From: Polyangiaceae bacterium
GTDB taxonomy: Bacteria > Myxococcota_A > Polyangia > Polyangiales > Polyangiaceae
Assembly (NCBI GenBank): GCA_016929495.1
Contig: JAFGIS010000093.1
Coordinates: 1 to 64,000 of the forward strand
Reading direction: 5' to 3'
DNA length: 64,000 bases
A program made the translations under genes and the position numbers. Positions 16,294 through 24,929 of the stretch are shown one piece after another. Under the pieces are notes generated by a model that made no database searches, had not been told where the DNA came from, and saw only the letters and a list, made by a program, of their open reading frames with translations. Positions within the stretch are counted from its first letter, which is position 1, and every line of letters begins with the position of its first letter.

Positions 16294-18207
16294 CTAGGCG
16301 CCCCCCTCCGCTCGGTAGCCTCCAGCTCGAAGGCCCTCGCCGAGGAGCGGCCAACCTGGCGCGGCTGCACCGAGCAGGCCGGATCTACTTTGCGCCGCTT
16401 GGTGCACGCGGGTGAGCTCTGCGCGGTCGAGCGCCGGCCCACGGGCCTCGGCTCCCAAGATCGCGGCACAGGCGCCTTGACGGGGCAAGGGCCAGCCGGC
16501 TGCATGCCAAACGTCACGCACCACGATGCCCACCTCGTCCGCAGCGACGACCACCACCGCGTCGGCGTCCGCCGAGGCAATCAGATCGTAGCCCACAAGC
16601 AGCGCTTCCAGGGCTGCCGCCGGGCTGGCACCGACCGCGAGTGACGGACCCTTGAACCCAAAGACGATCCCGCACTGGCCCACAGCGAGGTTCGGTGACG
16701 TCGGAGGGAAGCGTCGGGGCTCGGCAGACGCGGCGCCGCGTTGTCGGCGCCGTGCGTCAAAACGTTCGTTGGCCTCGAGAGTCGCCGCAGCAGTCCCGAG
16801 CACGACGCCCGTTCGGTCAGTGCTCAGCGCGATGACGTTGCGCGAGACCGCACTGCCCACGGCGGCAAGAATGAGCCCCGAGGTCGAGTCCACTCGAAGC
16901 AGGTAGCTCCGGTCCGCACCTGGGACGGCTCCGAGCACGAGCTCGGGGTCCGGCGCTTCGCACGGCTCGCCCACGGCGAGCACATGCACCGATCTCGCGG
17001 TTCGAGGCGGCCCGGCAGCGCCCTGGGTCAGAACCAGAGCCGCATTGGCGCCGCCGAACCCCGAGGAAAGCTTCAGACAGCAGCGTGACGCCCCCGACGC
17101 ATTGCGGGACAGCAGGCGCACCGGCAGGAGCGGTTCGACGTTCTCGACACAGGCGCTGGCCGGCAGCAGCGAGCGCCGCATCGCTTCGAGGGCCGCCAAG
17201 CTCTCCAGTGCGCCAGCAGCCCCCATCGTGTGTCCCGCGGCCGCCTTGAAGGGATGAAGCACGGCGGCGCGCCGCTCGTCCCCGAGGATGCTGACCAAGG
17301 CGTGCACTTCGGCGGCGTCGTTGTAGTTCGTCGCTGTACCATGGGCGCTCACCAAGTCGATCGATTGCGGCGGCGCCGCCGCGTCACTCAGCGCGAGCCG
17401 CGCTGCCGCGGCTAGGCCCTGCCCGGTTCGGTCCGGCGCCGTCACGTGCACCGCGTCCGCCGACGCTCCGAAACCCGCGATACGCCCGAGCGGCAGGATG
17501 GGATGCTCGCCCGGACGCGCCAGCGCAACCAACGCGGCTCCCTCCCCGACGGCGAGCCCGTCACGCTCCAGACAGAAGGGACGTGGCTGCGTCCCGGTCG
17601 TCGCGGCCAGCGCTTCGAATCCGGCGGCTATGAACGTGGACAGCGCGTCGTAGCCTCCGGCTATCACGATGTCGGCATGCCCGTGCTCGAGCCAACGACA
17701 CGCGAGGCCCATCGCCAAGGTCGACGACGCGCAAGCTGCAAGAACCTGCACAACTGGGCAAAGCGACAAGTCGCATCGGCTGCGCAGCGCCAGCACCGGC
17801 CCGAAGTAGGGTGAGCTGCAGGCGAGCTCCGGGCTGAGCGCGGCACCGAGGTCACGCAGTTCGAACAGGCGCGTCAGCTCGGGAAGCGCCCCTCCGGACG
17901 TGCCGAGCGCGAGGCCCACGCGTAGCGAGCGCCAGCCGCCCCAGCCTCCGTCCAGAGTCCTCGTGAGCTGGCCGAACGCCTCGTCGAGGAGGATCTGCAC
18001 GGGGTCGCCCACTCGGCTGCCACCGCGCAGATCGCGCGCGCTGAGCGCAGCCGCGCCGACCGGACGACGAAGTCCAGCCTCCCGAAGCCAGGCGAGTGGC
18101 GCGACGGCGCAGGGAGGCCTCTCGCCTACCGCACCGAGCCTGCACGCGTCGGCTCCGATCCCGAGTGCCGAGACCGCACCGGCCGCGACGACGTCGGCGC
18201 CGATCAA
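16294..18207 (-). CDS. Beta-ketoacyl synthase (KS2) fused to a degenerate KS half
   Basis: A FabF-like condensing enzyme, about 637 residues. The first 400 or so form a complete KS: active Cys in LAACASST (about 159), SAHGTATNYND (His about 289), and FKAAAGHTMGAAG (Lys about 321, His about 326). A second, N-terminal-half KS-like domain follows and lacks the Cys (SLAVGASPAAALEALLVGYD). This resembles ketoacyl-synt_2 or chain-length-factor domains. TTG at 18207 overlaps the upstream TGA (TTGA) and gives the family-like start IGADVVAAGAVSALG; the ORF's ATG at 18294 would overlap KS1 by 91 bp. It forms an operon with KS1 and the ACP. Confidence 0.8.
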   Translation of the reverse strand: MIGADVVAAGAVSALGIGADACRLGAVGERPPCAVAPLAWLREAGLRRPVGAAALSARDLRGGSRVGDPVQILLDEAFGQLTRTLDGGWGGWRSLRVGLALGTSGGALPELTRLFELRDLGAALSPELACSSPYFGPVLALRSRCDLSLCPVVQVLAACASSTLAMGLACRWLEHGHADIVIAGGYDALSTFIAAGFEALAATTGTQPRPFCLERDGLAVGEGAALVALARPGEHPILPLGRIAGFGASADAVHVTAPDRTGQGLAAAARLALSDAAAPPQSIDLVSAHGTATNYNDAAEVHALVSILGDERRAAVLHPFKAAAGHTMGAAGALESLAALEAMRRSLLPASACVENVEPLLPVRLLSRNASGASRCCLKLSSGFGGANAALVLTQGAAGPPRTARSVHVLAVGEPCEAPDPELVLGAVPGADRSYLLRVDSTSGLILAAVGSAVSRNVIALSTDRTGVVLGTAAATLEANERFDARRRQRGAASAEPRRFPPTSPNLAVGQCGIVFGFKGPSLAVGASPAAALEALLVGYDLIASADADAVVVVAADEVGIVVRDVWHAAGWPLPRQGACAAILGAEARGPALDRAELTRVHQAAQSRSGLLGAAAPGWPLLGEGLRAGGYRAEGGA

Positions 18208-20462
18208 CGGCCGCCTCCGCGGACCAAGGAACCCGGTTGCTCGGAACCAGGCGACCGGGCAAACCAGAACCAATGTGTCTGGTCCGTTCCGCACGAGAGC
18301 ACCAACACGTCGTCAGCAGAGCCGCCGGCGACAAGAGCCACGCCGGCCGCGAGTGCGAAGCCGCCTGCCCCCTCGTGAGTGCCCGCGTTCGACTGCACGC
18401 TGCGGCGCTCGATGGATGCCCAAGAGCAGCCACGAAGAAGCCTATCGCAGCGCAGTAGATCACCAGCCACGACCACGAGCGCACGTTCGGGCTTGTCCGG
18501 CGCACCGAGGGCGGTCACGCGCTCCTCGGCTGGTACGCATTGTCCGTAGCGGCGTACCCACGCCATGATCGGTGCGCCGCGCTCAGTAGCGAACTTCGCG
18601 GTTTCGACGAGCAGCCACGCGGCCCCTTCGGCTCGGTGAGATCGCGCTGTACGGGCGTATGGAGGCGACAGGAGCCGGTCGACGAAGTCGTCGTGGAGCT
18701 CCGCACTTCCGCCGATACCCGCTTCGGCGAGCCCCGAGCTCAGCCAGTCGCACGCCGTTGCGACAGCGGCTTCCGCGCTGGTATCGAGCTCGGGCGTGGT
18801 TGCCACGGGTCCAGTGATGCCCAAGTAGATCGAAGCATTGCCCGACGGAGCTGAGGGCAACAGGTGTGGGAATTCGGCGGGGGACGCGAAGGCGGGGCCC
18901 TTGTCCGCAATGCGGGCCAGAAAGTCGAGCGAACGCTGCGCATTTCCGAACGCCGTGCCGACGCACAGACCGACACGTGCAGGCTCGAGCCCACCAGCAT
19001 CCCGCAACAACGACTGTGCCCCCAGTACGACGAGCGCCGTGGTCCGATCGAAACGCCTTGATCGAGTCGGATCCAGCGCACCCACAGGATCGCGTTCTAT
19101 CCTATCGGGCGCGCCGTCCGGCGCGAAGAACACTGGCGCCAACGCGCGGGCTGCCATGGCTCCGCGCTGTGTCCCGTATGGCCCGAAGGTCACGACAGCG
19201 CTCACCGCCAGCGGCTGCCGAATGCGAGCTGCCCGTCGATCCCCGGCGTCCGAACGCTCGAAAGCGAGCACACATCCGGTGCCGCCAAAGCCGAATGAAC
19301 TGGACAGAGCCGCGCGGATGGATGCCCTCTGCCCGATGCCAACCACGTGGCGCATCGGCAGTGCCGGGTCAGCCCGCTCGAGCCCACCGGTCGGCGGCAC
19401 GACCCCCTGCTCCACGGACAACACCGTAATCGCTGCTTCGACGGCACCGGCCGCTCCGAGTGTGTGTCCGAGCTGCCCTTTCGAAGACGATATGTACACT
19501 CGTTCGAGCTCAGCGCCGAACACCTGCTCGAGCGCACGTGCCTCCATCGCGTCGTTGTGAACAGTACCCGTTCCGTGCGCATTCACGTAGTCGACCTGCT
19601 CGGCGCAGAGGCCGGCACTCTGCATGGCGGCACGGAGCAAGCCCGCAGCCGTCGCGCCGGATGGCTCCGGCTGCGTGATGTGATGAGCTTCCGCTGCGGC
19701 TGCCCAGCCGGTGAGCCACGCGAGTACGTTGGCATGACGTTGACGAGCCGAGCTCTCCGGTTCGAGCACGAGGAAACCCGCTCCTTCACCGAGCGTCAGT
19801 CCCGCACGCGCCACGTCGAACGGACGGCACGCTTCGAGCGCGGTCGCCGCGAGCGCGTTGAAGCCGGTCACGGTCAGCAGACACAGCCCGTCCACACCGC
19901 CCACCAGAGCGCGTTCGACGAGCCCGAGTTCGAGCCAAGCGGCACCTTGCGCGATGGCGATGGCGCCGCTCGAGCAGGCGCTGCACAGAGTCGTCGTCCG
20001 AGAGACGCCCGCCACAACTCCTGTGATACGTCGGACCGTTGCGGACAGCGGGAAAGACAGTAGGCGGCGCAGCGCGGCTTCGCTCGCGAGGCCCCGCTGC
20101 ATCGAGCCAAACGCCCCCTCGGCCTCGTACGTGCCCCCAGTCGTGGCGCCGAGCGCAACGCCGAGGTTCCCACAGCCTTCCGGGAACCCCGCTTGCTGCA
20201 TGGCCTCGCGGGCGGCCATGACGCCGAGCGCGTCGCTTCGCGACCAGGCATCGCGCTCGGCGCCGACGGCCACATCCGCCACGGTCAGCCCGGAGACCTC
20301 GGCAACGATGCTGCTCCGCTGTGTCGCCGCGTCGAACAGCGTCACCGGAGCGAAGGCGCGCTCACCGGAAACGAGTCGCGAGAAGGTGGTGTGAGCGTTC
20401 CGGCCGAGCGCCGAGACGAGACCCACGCCTGTCACCGCTATGCGCTGAGGACCGACGCTCAT
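18204..20462 (-). CDS. Beta-ketoacyl synthase (KS1) fused to a degenerate KS half
   Basis: A 752-residue condensing enzyme. The N-terminal 400 residues are a full KS: RIAVTGVGLVSALG, active Cys in CSACSSGAIA (about 163), VNAHGTGTVHNDAMEA (His 296), SSSKGQLGHTLGAAG (Lys 328, His 333), and the C-terminal SSSFGFGGTG. The C-terminal 340 residues look like another KS N-half (ALVVLGAQSLL, RVGLCVGTAFG) in which the Cys motif reads LDTSAEAAVATA, so it is not catalytic. It overlaps the ACP stop by 4 bp. Together with KS2 and the ACP it suggests iterative chain building, but no AT, KR, DH or TE is nearby. Confidence 0.85.
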   Translation of the reverse strand: MSVGPQRIAVTGVGLVSALGRNAHTTFSRLVSGERAFAPVTLFDAATQRSSIVAEVSGLTVADVAVGAERDAWSRSDALGVMAAREAMQQAGFPEGCGNLGVALGATTGGTYEAEGAFGSMQRGLASEAALRRLLSFPLSATVRRITGVVAGVSRTTTLCSACSSGAIAIAQGAAWLELGLVERALVGGVDGLCLLTVTGFNALAATALEACRPFDVARAGLTLGEGAGFLVLEPESSARQRHANVLAWLTGWAAAAEAHHITQPEPSGATAAGLLRAAMQSAGLCAEQVDYVNAHGTGTVHNDAMEARALEQVFGAELERVYISSSKGQLGHTLGAAGAVEAAITVLSVEQGVVPPTGGLERADPALPMRHVVGIGQRASIRAALSSSFGFGGTGCVLAFERSDAGDRRAARIRQPLAVSAVVTFGPYGTQRGAMAARALAPVFFAPDGAPDRIERDPVGALDPTRSRRFDRTTALVVLGAQSLLRDAGGLEPARVGLCVGTAFGNAQRSLDFLARIADKGPAFASPAEFPHLLPSAPSGNASIYLGITGPVATTPELDTSAEAAVATACDWLSSGLAEAGIGGSAELHDDFVDRLLSPPYARTARSHRAEGAAWLLVETAKFATERGAPIMAWVRRYGQCVPAEERVTALGAPDKPERALVVVAGDLLRCDRLLRGCSWASIERRSVQSNAGTHEGAGGFALAAGVALVAGGSADDVLVLSCGTDQTHWFWFARSPGSEQPGSLVRGGGR

Positions 20463-20725
20463 CCGGGGGGCTGGCTCTTGGCGACGAAATCGGCGATGGC
20501 GGCGGCAGAAGCGAAGATCGCCTTGGCTTGCTCCCCTTCGGGTACTCTCACGCCAAAACGCTCCTCCACGGCCATGGCCAGTTGCAGGGCATCGAGCGAA
20601 TCGAGACCGAGCCGACCGCCGAAGAGCGGCTCGTCATCCAGGATATCGTGCTCGCTGCGGTCTCGCACGTCGAGTTCCGAGATGATGAGCCGCTTGACGC
20701 ACAGTAGTAGATCCGCTCGATCCAT
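20459..20725 (-). CDS. Acyl carrier protein
   Basis: 88 residues from ATG 20725. The phosphopantetheine attachment motif is GLDSLDALQL, with helix IV-like AKAIFASAAAIADFVAK. It carries growing acyl chains as a thioester on Ser-linked 4'-phosphopantetheine for the two KS proteins encoded downstream. It overlaps KS1 by 4 bp (ATGA). The long upstream ORF extension to 20998 is not family-like. It is distinct from housekeeping AcpP (acidic helix II but divergent ends), so probably a dedicated carrier. Confidence 0.85.
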   Translation of the reverse strand: MDRADLLLCVKRLIISELDVRDRSEHDILDDEPLFGGRLGLDSLDALQLAMAVEERFGVRVPEGEQAKAIFASAAAIADFVAKSQPPG

Positions 20726-20790
20726 GCCGTGACCCGTATGAGGCGAGCATAGACGCTCCGTTCGGATAGTCCAGCCCAGGCGAGCCGTCC

Positions 20791-20826
20791 GGTCTCCGTG
20801 GTTCGCCGCAGAGCTCGTCGGCCTCG
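20791..20826 (-). repeat. Copy of interspersed 44-bp element (partial)
   Basis: The reverse complement of this segment reads CGAGGCCGACGAGCTCTGCG..., matching the elements at 27482-27524 and 52132-52176 but losing the GCACTAG end. A GTGCCCTGTCTTG half-element lies at 20890-20902 in the same gap, upstream of the ACP operon. Confidence 0.6.
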
Positions 20827-20999
20827 GCATGGGCGACGCCTCCGGGTTCTGCGTTGAACGCGCCCGGTCTGAACCGAGTGATGTGTTCGGTGCCCTGTCT
20901 TGTAGATGGTCCTCCCGTGGCCACGCGCGGCAGATCCCGCGAAACCGCAGGCGGCCGGATGTGTTCGCGCGTCGTGTGTCGCTCGGCCGTCCGCACAAC

Positions 21000-22016
21000 T
21001 CACCGCAGCGCGGAGCGCAGGATCGCAGCGACGATATCCGAATCGGTCACGCCGTCGGCCTCCGCTCTGTAGCTGAGGACCAGCCTGTGCCGCAGCGCTG
21101 GCAGCAGCAATGACTGGACGTCGTCCACGTCGGCAGCTGGCTGCCCGCGCGCCGCCGCCTTGGCTTTCGCGGCGAGAACAAGCGCCTGGCTGCCCCGGGG
21201 GCCAGCACCGAAACGCACGTACTGGTTGACCTCCCGCGGCGCGTCGGAGCTTCTGGGGCGAGACAGCCGAGCGCAGCGAACCGCGATTTGCACCGCCTCG
21301 TCCGTGACGGGAATGCGCGGTACCAGAGCGCCGAAGGCTCTAATGTCTTCGACGCCGACCACCGGATCGATGGGGGCGGGCGGCCCGGACGTGGTTTGAC
21401 GCGCGATCTGGCACTCTTCAGCATGCGAGGGGTACTGCACGTGCACCTCGAGCAAGAACCGGTCGAGTTGAGCCTCGGGGAGGGGATACGTTCCCTCCTG
21501 CTCGATGGGGTTTCGCGTCGCGAAGACCTGAAACGGGTCAGGAAGCTCGTGAGTCGAGCCTCCGATCGTAACCTGATGCTCCTGCATGGCCTGCAGCAGC
21601 GCAGCTTGTGTCTTCGGAGGCGTGCGGTTGATCTCGTCGGCCAGTACCAGGTTCTTGAAGATCGGGCCCTGCATGAAACACAGTTCCCTCTTCACGTGGC
21701 CCTCGGACTCGGACTCGCGAAGGAAATCGGTGCCGGTGATATCGGCAGGCAACAAGTCCGGCGTGAACTGCACTCGTCCAAACGACAAGCCCAATGATCG
21801 GGCGACGCTGCCGACCAGCAGCGTCTTGGCAAGGCCTGGAACCCCGACGAGCAGCGCATTGCCCCGCGCGAGCAGCGTGATCAGCATGAACTCGACCACC
21901 CCCTCCTGACCGACCACGACGCGCGAGATCTGGCTTCTCAGCCGAACACACGCGTCACGGCACCGTTCGAGCAGTTGCATCTCTGAGTCGGCGGGGGACT
22001 CGTCCGGGTAGGTCAT
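21000..22016 (-). CDS. MoxR-family AAA+ ATPase
   Basis: A chaperone-like ATPase of about 338 residues. Visible are Walker A GVPGLAKT, the MoxR-typical RVQFTPDLLPADITGT, Walker B LVLADEINRTPPKTQAALLQAMQE, sensor 1 FATRNPIEQEGTYPLPEAQLDRF, and the C-terminal lid. MoxR proteins usually act with VWA/DUF58 partners in maturation or envelope stress; none is adjacent here, so the partner is unknown. The start is ATG 22016; the ORF's upstream GTG adds ten residues without support. Confidence 0.93.
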   Translation of the reverse strand: MTYPDESPADSEMQLLERCRDACVRLRSQISRVVVGQEGVVEFMLITLLARGNALLVGVPGLAKTLLVGSVARSLGLSFGRVQFTPDLLPADITGTDFLRESESEGHVKRELCFMQGPIFKNLVLADEINRTPPKTQAALLQAMQEHQVTIGGSTHELPDPFQVFATRNPIEQEGTYPLPEAQLDRFLLEVHVQYPSHAEECQIARQTTSGPPAPIDPVVGVEDIRAFGALVPRIPVTDEAVQIAVRCARLSRPRSSDAPREVNQYVRFGAGPRGSQALVLAAKAKAAARGQPAADVDDVQSLLLPALRHRLVLSYRAEADGVTDSDIVAAILRSALR

Positions 22017-22134
22017 CGCTCCATCCGAGGGGCCGCAGCTTAGCACTGCGTGCAGGCTGCTGGTGACCGAACAGCCGGTACACCCTCTCGCTCACATTGC
22101 ACACATCGCTCAAGACGCGTAAGCGCGGCGCAGC

Positions 22135-22335
22135 ATGAACGCGCACGATTCGGAGACCGGCGGCGCCCCGCGGGGGCTTCCAACTGCGACGGTCCTGGTC
22201 GAGCGACCTCCGCCAGGCCTGGCACGAGGCAGCTACGCATGGCCGCCCTGGGCCATCGCGCTCACCGGCGGGGCCATCGCGCTCGTGGGCGCCGCTCTGT
22301 TCTTGTGGCGGCTGACCCGACGCTGCAGACGCTAG
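22135..22335 (+). CDS. Small single-pass membrane protein (hypothetical)
   Basis: 66 residues. A hydrophilic N-terminal stretch is followed by one transmembrane helix (about 38-59, WAIALTGGAIALVGAALFLW) and a basic tail RLTRRCRR, which predicts a cytoplasmic C-terminus. No homologous family was recognised and no Shine-Dalgarno is obvious. It may be real because of the clean TM segment and tail, but evidence is limited. Confidence 0.4.
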   Translation: MNAHDSETGGAPRGLPTATVLVERPPPGLARGSYAWPPWAIALTGGAIALVGAALFLWRLTRRCRR

Positions 22336-22378
22336 CTCGATCCGATAGTGTGCACCTCGACCGAGTGAGAAGAGTAGC

Positions 22379-23398
22379 ATGCGCAATCGATCGTCCTCCC
22401 TGGCGACGCAACCGCTCTGGAGCCGATGGGTGCAGACAGCCAGGCCGTTCCCTCTTCGTCGCGCTGGGGCGTTTGCGTGCGCCACAGCGTTGTGCGTGCT
22501 CGCTCCAGCTTGCGGCAGCTCGACGCGATCGAGCACCCGCCCATCCCACACGAGGGTCGACCCGAGCAGGCCGGCGAATGCAGAGCGAATCTTGACGTTC
22601 AGCGACGCCGAGTCGCCCGAACAGATCGCGAACCGTCTCACGGCGGACACGCTGCGCGGCGTCACCGGTCTCGACCTGCACGGTCGCGGATGGGACGCCA
22701 GGCTCGGGGAAGTGCTCGGCAAGTCCAGCGCTCTCGCCAAGCTGACGTCGCTCGACGTCAGTGACAACATGCTCGGCCCCGAAGGTCTTCGGGCCTTGCT
22801 CGAGTCAGAGTACCTCGGAGAGATCCGCCGGCTCGACCTGAGCGGCAACGACATCGAGGACGACGGCGCAGAGGCACTCGCGAACTCGACGCGATGGGTC
22901 CGTCTCGAGGTGCTGGAGCTGGGCAGCAATGGCATCACGGCCACTGGACTGGCACGCCTGACGCGCTCACCCATTGTCGCCAACGTAACGTCGCTCGATC
23001 TGACCATGAACCCCATCGGGCCCGCCGGTGCACGACTTCTCGCCGACTCAGCGGAGCTGTCCCACCTACAGAAGCTCTTCTTGCTCGGGTGCGGGATCTG
23101 CGCGCAAGGAGCGAGCGCACTCGGACAGTCGAGGCATCTGTCGGCGCTCAGGACACTGGGACTGGCCGGCAATGCCATCGGGGACGACGGCGTCGTCGCG
23201 CTGGCCGGCTCGACATCACTGCGCCGCCTTCGGACGCTCGATCTGAGCGCCAATCGGATCGGAAGTGTCGGTGCGCAGGCCTTGGCGAGGCCAGGACGGC
23301 TGGCGGCGCTCCAATCGCTCGAGATGTTCGGCAACCCCCTGGATGCGAAAGCACAAGCTGCGCTCGGCCGCCGCTTCGGCAGCCGGGTGAAGTTCTGA
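22379..23398 (+). CDS. Leucine-rich-repeat lipoprotein (RNase-inhibitor-type)
   Basis: 339 residues with a signal peptide and lipobox (VLAPACGS), then at least seven RI-type LRRs of about 24-28 residues (patterns LTSLDVSDNMLGPEGLRAL, IRRLDLSGNDIEDDGAEAL, LRTLGLAGNAIGDDG). It is probably a curved protein-binding surface exposed in the periplasm or on the cell surface. The partner is unknown. Repeat copy A begins 6 bp after its stop. Confidence 0.85.
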   Translation: MRNRSSSLATQPLWSRWVQTARPFPLRRAGAFACATALCVLAPACGSSTRSSTRPSHTRVDPSRPANAERILTFSDAESPEQIANRLTADTLRGVTGLDLHGRGWDARLGEVLGKSSALAKLTSLDVSDNMLGPEGLRALLESEYLGEIRRLDLSGNDIEDDGAEALANSTRWVRLEVLELGSNGITATGLARLTRSPIVANVTSLDLTMNPIGPAGARLLADSAELSHLQKLFLLGCGICAQGASALGQSRHLSALRTLGLAGNAIGDDGVVALAGSTSLRRLRTLDLSANRIGSVGAQALARPGRLAALQSLEMFGNPLDAKAQAALGRRFGSRVKF

Positions 23399-23403
23399 AT
23401 CTA

Positions 23404-23625
23404 GCGGGGCTCCGCCCCAGCCCGACAAGGCATGCTGCGAACTAGCTGGTGGGCTATGTCGACCTGAGGCGCCGGAGCCCCGCGTCGACAGTCGAGAGCC
23501 TTGAGTCGACAGCAGGGCATCCGGCCCAGTCCCACTCTGGACTGTCGACTCTCGACTGTGGACCAGGGGCATCAGATCCGTAACTCGACTCAAGTTGAAC
23601 GACTTTCGCGCTACGGGGAGGCTAG
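23404..23625. repeat. Interspersed structured repeat, copy A (about 220 bp)
   Basis: Nearly identical to 33811-34027. It contains two inverted repeats: GCGGGGCTCCGCC (23404) with GCCGGAGCCCCGC (23471-23483), and ACAGTCGAGAG...GTCGACAG with its complement CTGTCGACTCTCGACTGT near 23541-23559. Its right end runs into the stop of rluD (GGGGAGRCTAG). It fills the gap between two convergent genes. It could be a MITE-like element, ncRNA or bidirectional terminator. Confidence 0.85.
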
Positions 23626-24581
23626 AGCTCTCCGCGCATTCGGCTCAACGCTCGCCGCATGTCCTCGGGCATGGGCGATTCGAGGCGCAGGCGCTCGGCC
23701 GTGATCGGATGCACGAAGCCGAGACGCGCCGCATGCAACGCCTGCCGGCCGAGCTCCTTCGCTATCGTGTCGATCGGCTCGCCATACGATCGGCCGCCGT
23801 ACAGCGGATCTCCGAGTACCGGCGCTCCGACCTGCTCGGCCATGTGCACCCGGATCTGGTGCGTCCGTCCCGTCTCGAGACGACACTCGACGAGGGCCGC
23901 CGAGCCGCCAGCGAGCCGCTCGCGGACGAGCACGGCTGTCCTCGCAGATCGACCCGACTGAACCCGACTCGTGAAGCGCAGCCGGGATTGAGGGTGCCGG
24001 CCATACAGCGACTCGATCATGCCGCTTTCTGGCACGCCGACGACGATGGCACAGTACACTCGTTCTACGGAGCGCGCCTGGATCTGCCGCTTGAGTGCTT
24101 CGCGCGTTGGCTCGTCCTTGGCCACGACGAGCAGGCCGCTGGTGTCGCGGTCCAGCCGATGAACCACGCCGGGACGCAGAGCCCCCACGGGATCGCGCGG
24201 GTCTGCCGGCGGGCTCGCGAATCCAGGCCTGGCCAATAGACCATTGACGAGGGTGCCGGTCCAGTGCCCACGTGCGGGGTGCACCACCAGCCCGGCAGGC
24301 TTGTCCACCACGATGAGGTGCTCGTCTTCGTAGACGACGCCGAATGCCACCGACGGGTCTGGCTCCGCGTTCGTCGACGGCCGGGGACCTGGCTCGACGT
24401 CGATTCGCATACCCGGTCCTACGACGTCACGCTGCTTGCACCGCTTTCCGTCGAGCAGCACGCGACCATCGCCGATCCAGCGCTGGACCGTCGCCCGCGA
24501 GACATCGCCGAGCAAATCCGCTACGATCCGGTCGATCCGCTCTTTCGTCTGCTCTGGCGGGAGCACGAACGTGTATGGCAT
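23622..24581 (-). CDS. rluD: Large-subunit rRNA pseudouridine synthase (RluD family)
   Basis: Converts uridines to pseudouridine in 23S rRNA. About 319 residues. An N-terminal S4 RNA-binding domain (SRATVQRWIGDGRVLLDG) is followed by the catalytic domain with the motif HRLDRDTSGLLVVAK (catalytic Asp in HRLDRDTSG), VVDKPAGLVVHPA, and the C-terminal TGRTHQIRVHM. The start is ATG 24581 (MPYTFVL), 13 bp after the upstream small gene. Assignment to rluD rather than rluC is likely from motif order but not certain. Confidence 0.88.
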   Translation of the reverse strand: MPYTFVLPPEQTKERIDRIVADLLGDVSRATVQRWIGDGRVLLDGKRCKQRDVVGPGMRIDVEPGPRPSTNAEPDPSVAFGVVYEDEHLIVVDKPAGLVVHPARGHWTGTLVNGLLARPGFASPPADPRDPVGALRPGVVHRLDRDTSGLLVVAKDEPTREALKRQIQARSVERVYCAIVVGVPESGMIESLYGRHPQSRLRFTSRVQSGRSARTAVLVRERLAGGSAALVECRLETGRTHQIRVHMAEQVGAPVLGDPLYGGRSYGEPIDTIAKELGRQALHAARLGFVHPITAERLRLESPMPEDMRRALSRMRGEL

Positions 24582-24594
24582 CCCGCCGAGGAAC

Positions 24595-24858
24595 CTACCA
24601 GATGCAGCTCCTGATGTGGCCCTTGGACTTGACGAGGATGTCAACGAGCGCGCGGTCGTAGTAGTTCTTCTGGTACAGGTTCGGGGCGACCCTGCTCTTG
24701 TACAGGGCCCGGCCTTCCTCGATCTCCTCGCTCATCTCCTCGAACAGGCTGTCGTTCTCGATGCCTCGGACGATCTTTTCCTCGTTGTAGAGCGAAAGGT
24801 CGCTGGCGATTGCACGGGCCAGACGGCGAGCAGCCTCTTCGGTTTGGATGAGGGGCAT
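24595..24858 (-). CDS. Conserved small hypothetical protein
   Basis: 87 residues from ATG 24858, preceded by a good AAGGAG ribosome-binding site. A helical acidic protein (NEEKIVRGIENDSLFEEMSEEIEEGRALYKSRV) with a C-terminal NYYDRALVDILVKSKGHIRS. I do not recognise a named family. It lies directly upstream of rluD (13 bp) and is probably cotranscribed with it. Confidence 0.75.
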   Translation of the reverse strand: MPLIQTEEAARRLARAIASDLSLYNEEKIVRGIENDSLFEEMSEEIEEGRALYKSRVAPNLYQKNYYDRALVDILVKSKGHIRSCIW

Positions 24859-24929
24859 GAGCGTCTCCTTGGAGAACAAGAGTATCCCCCGCCGCCGCCT
24901 CGGCTGTCAAAAGCGCGTCGTGTGACTCA

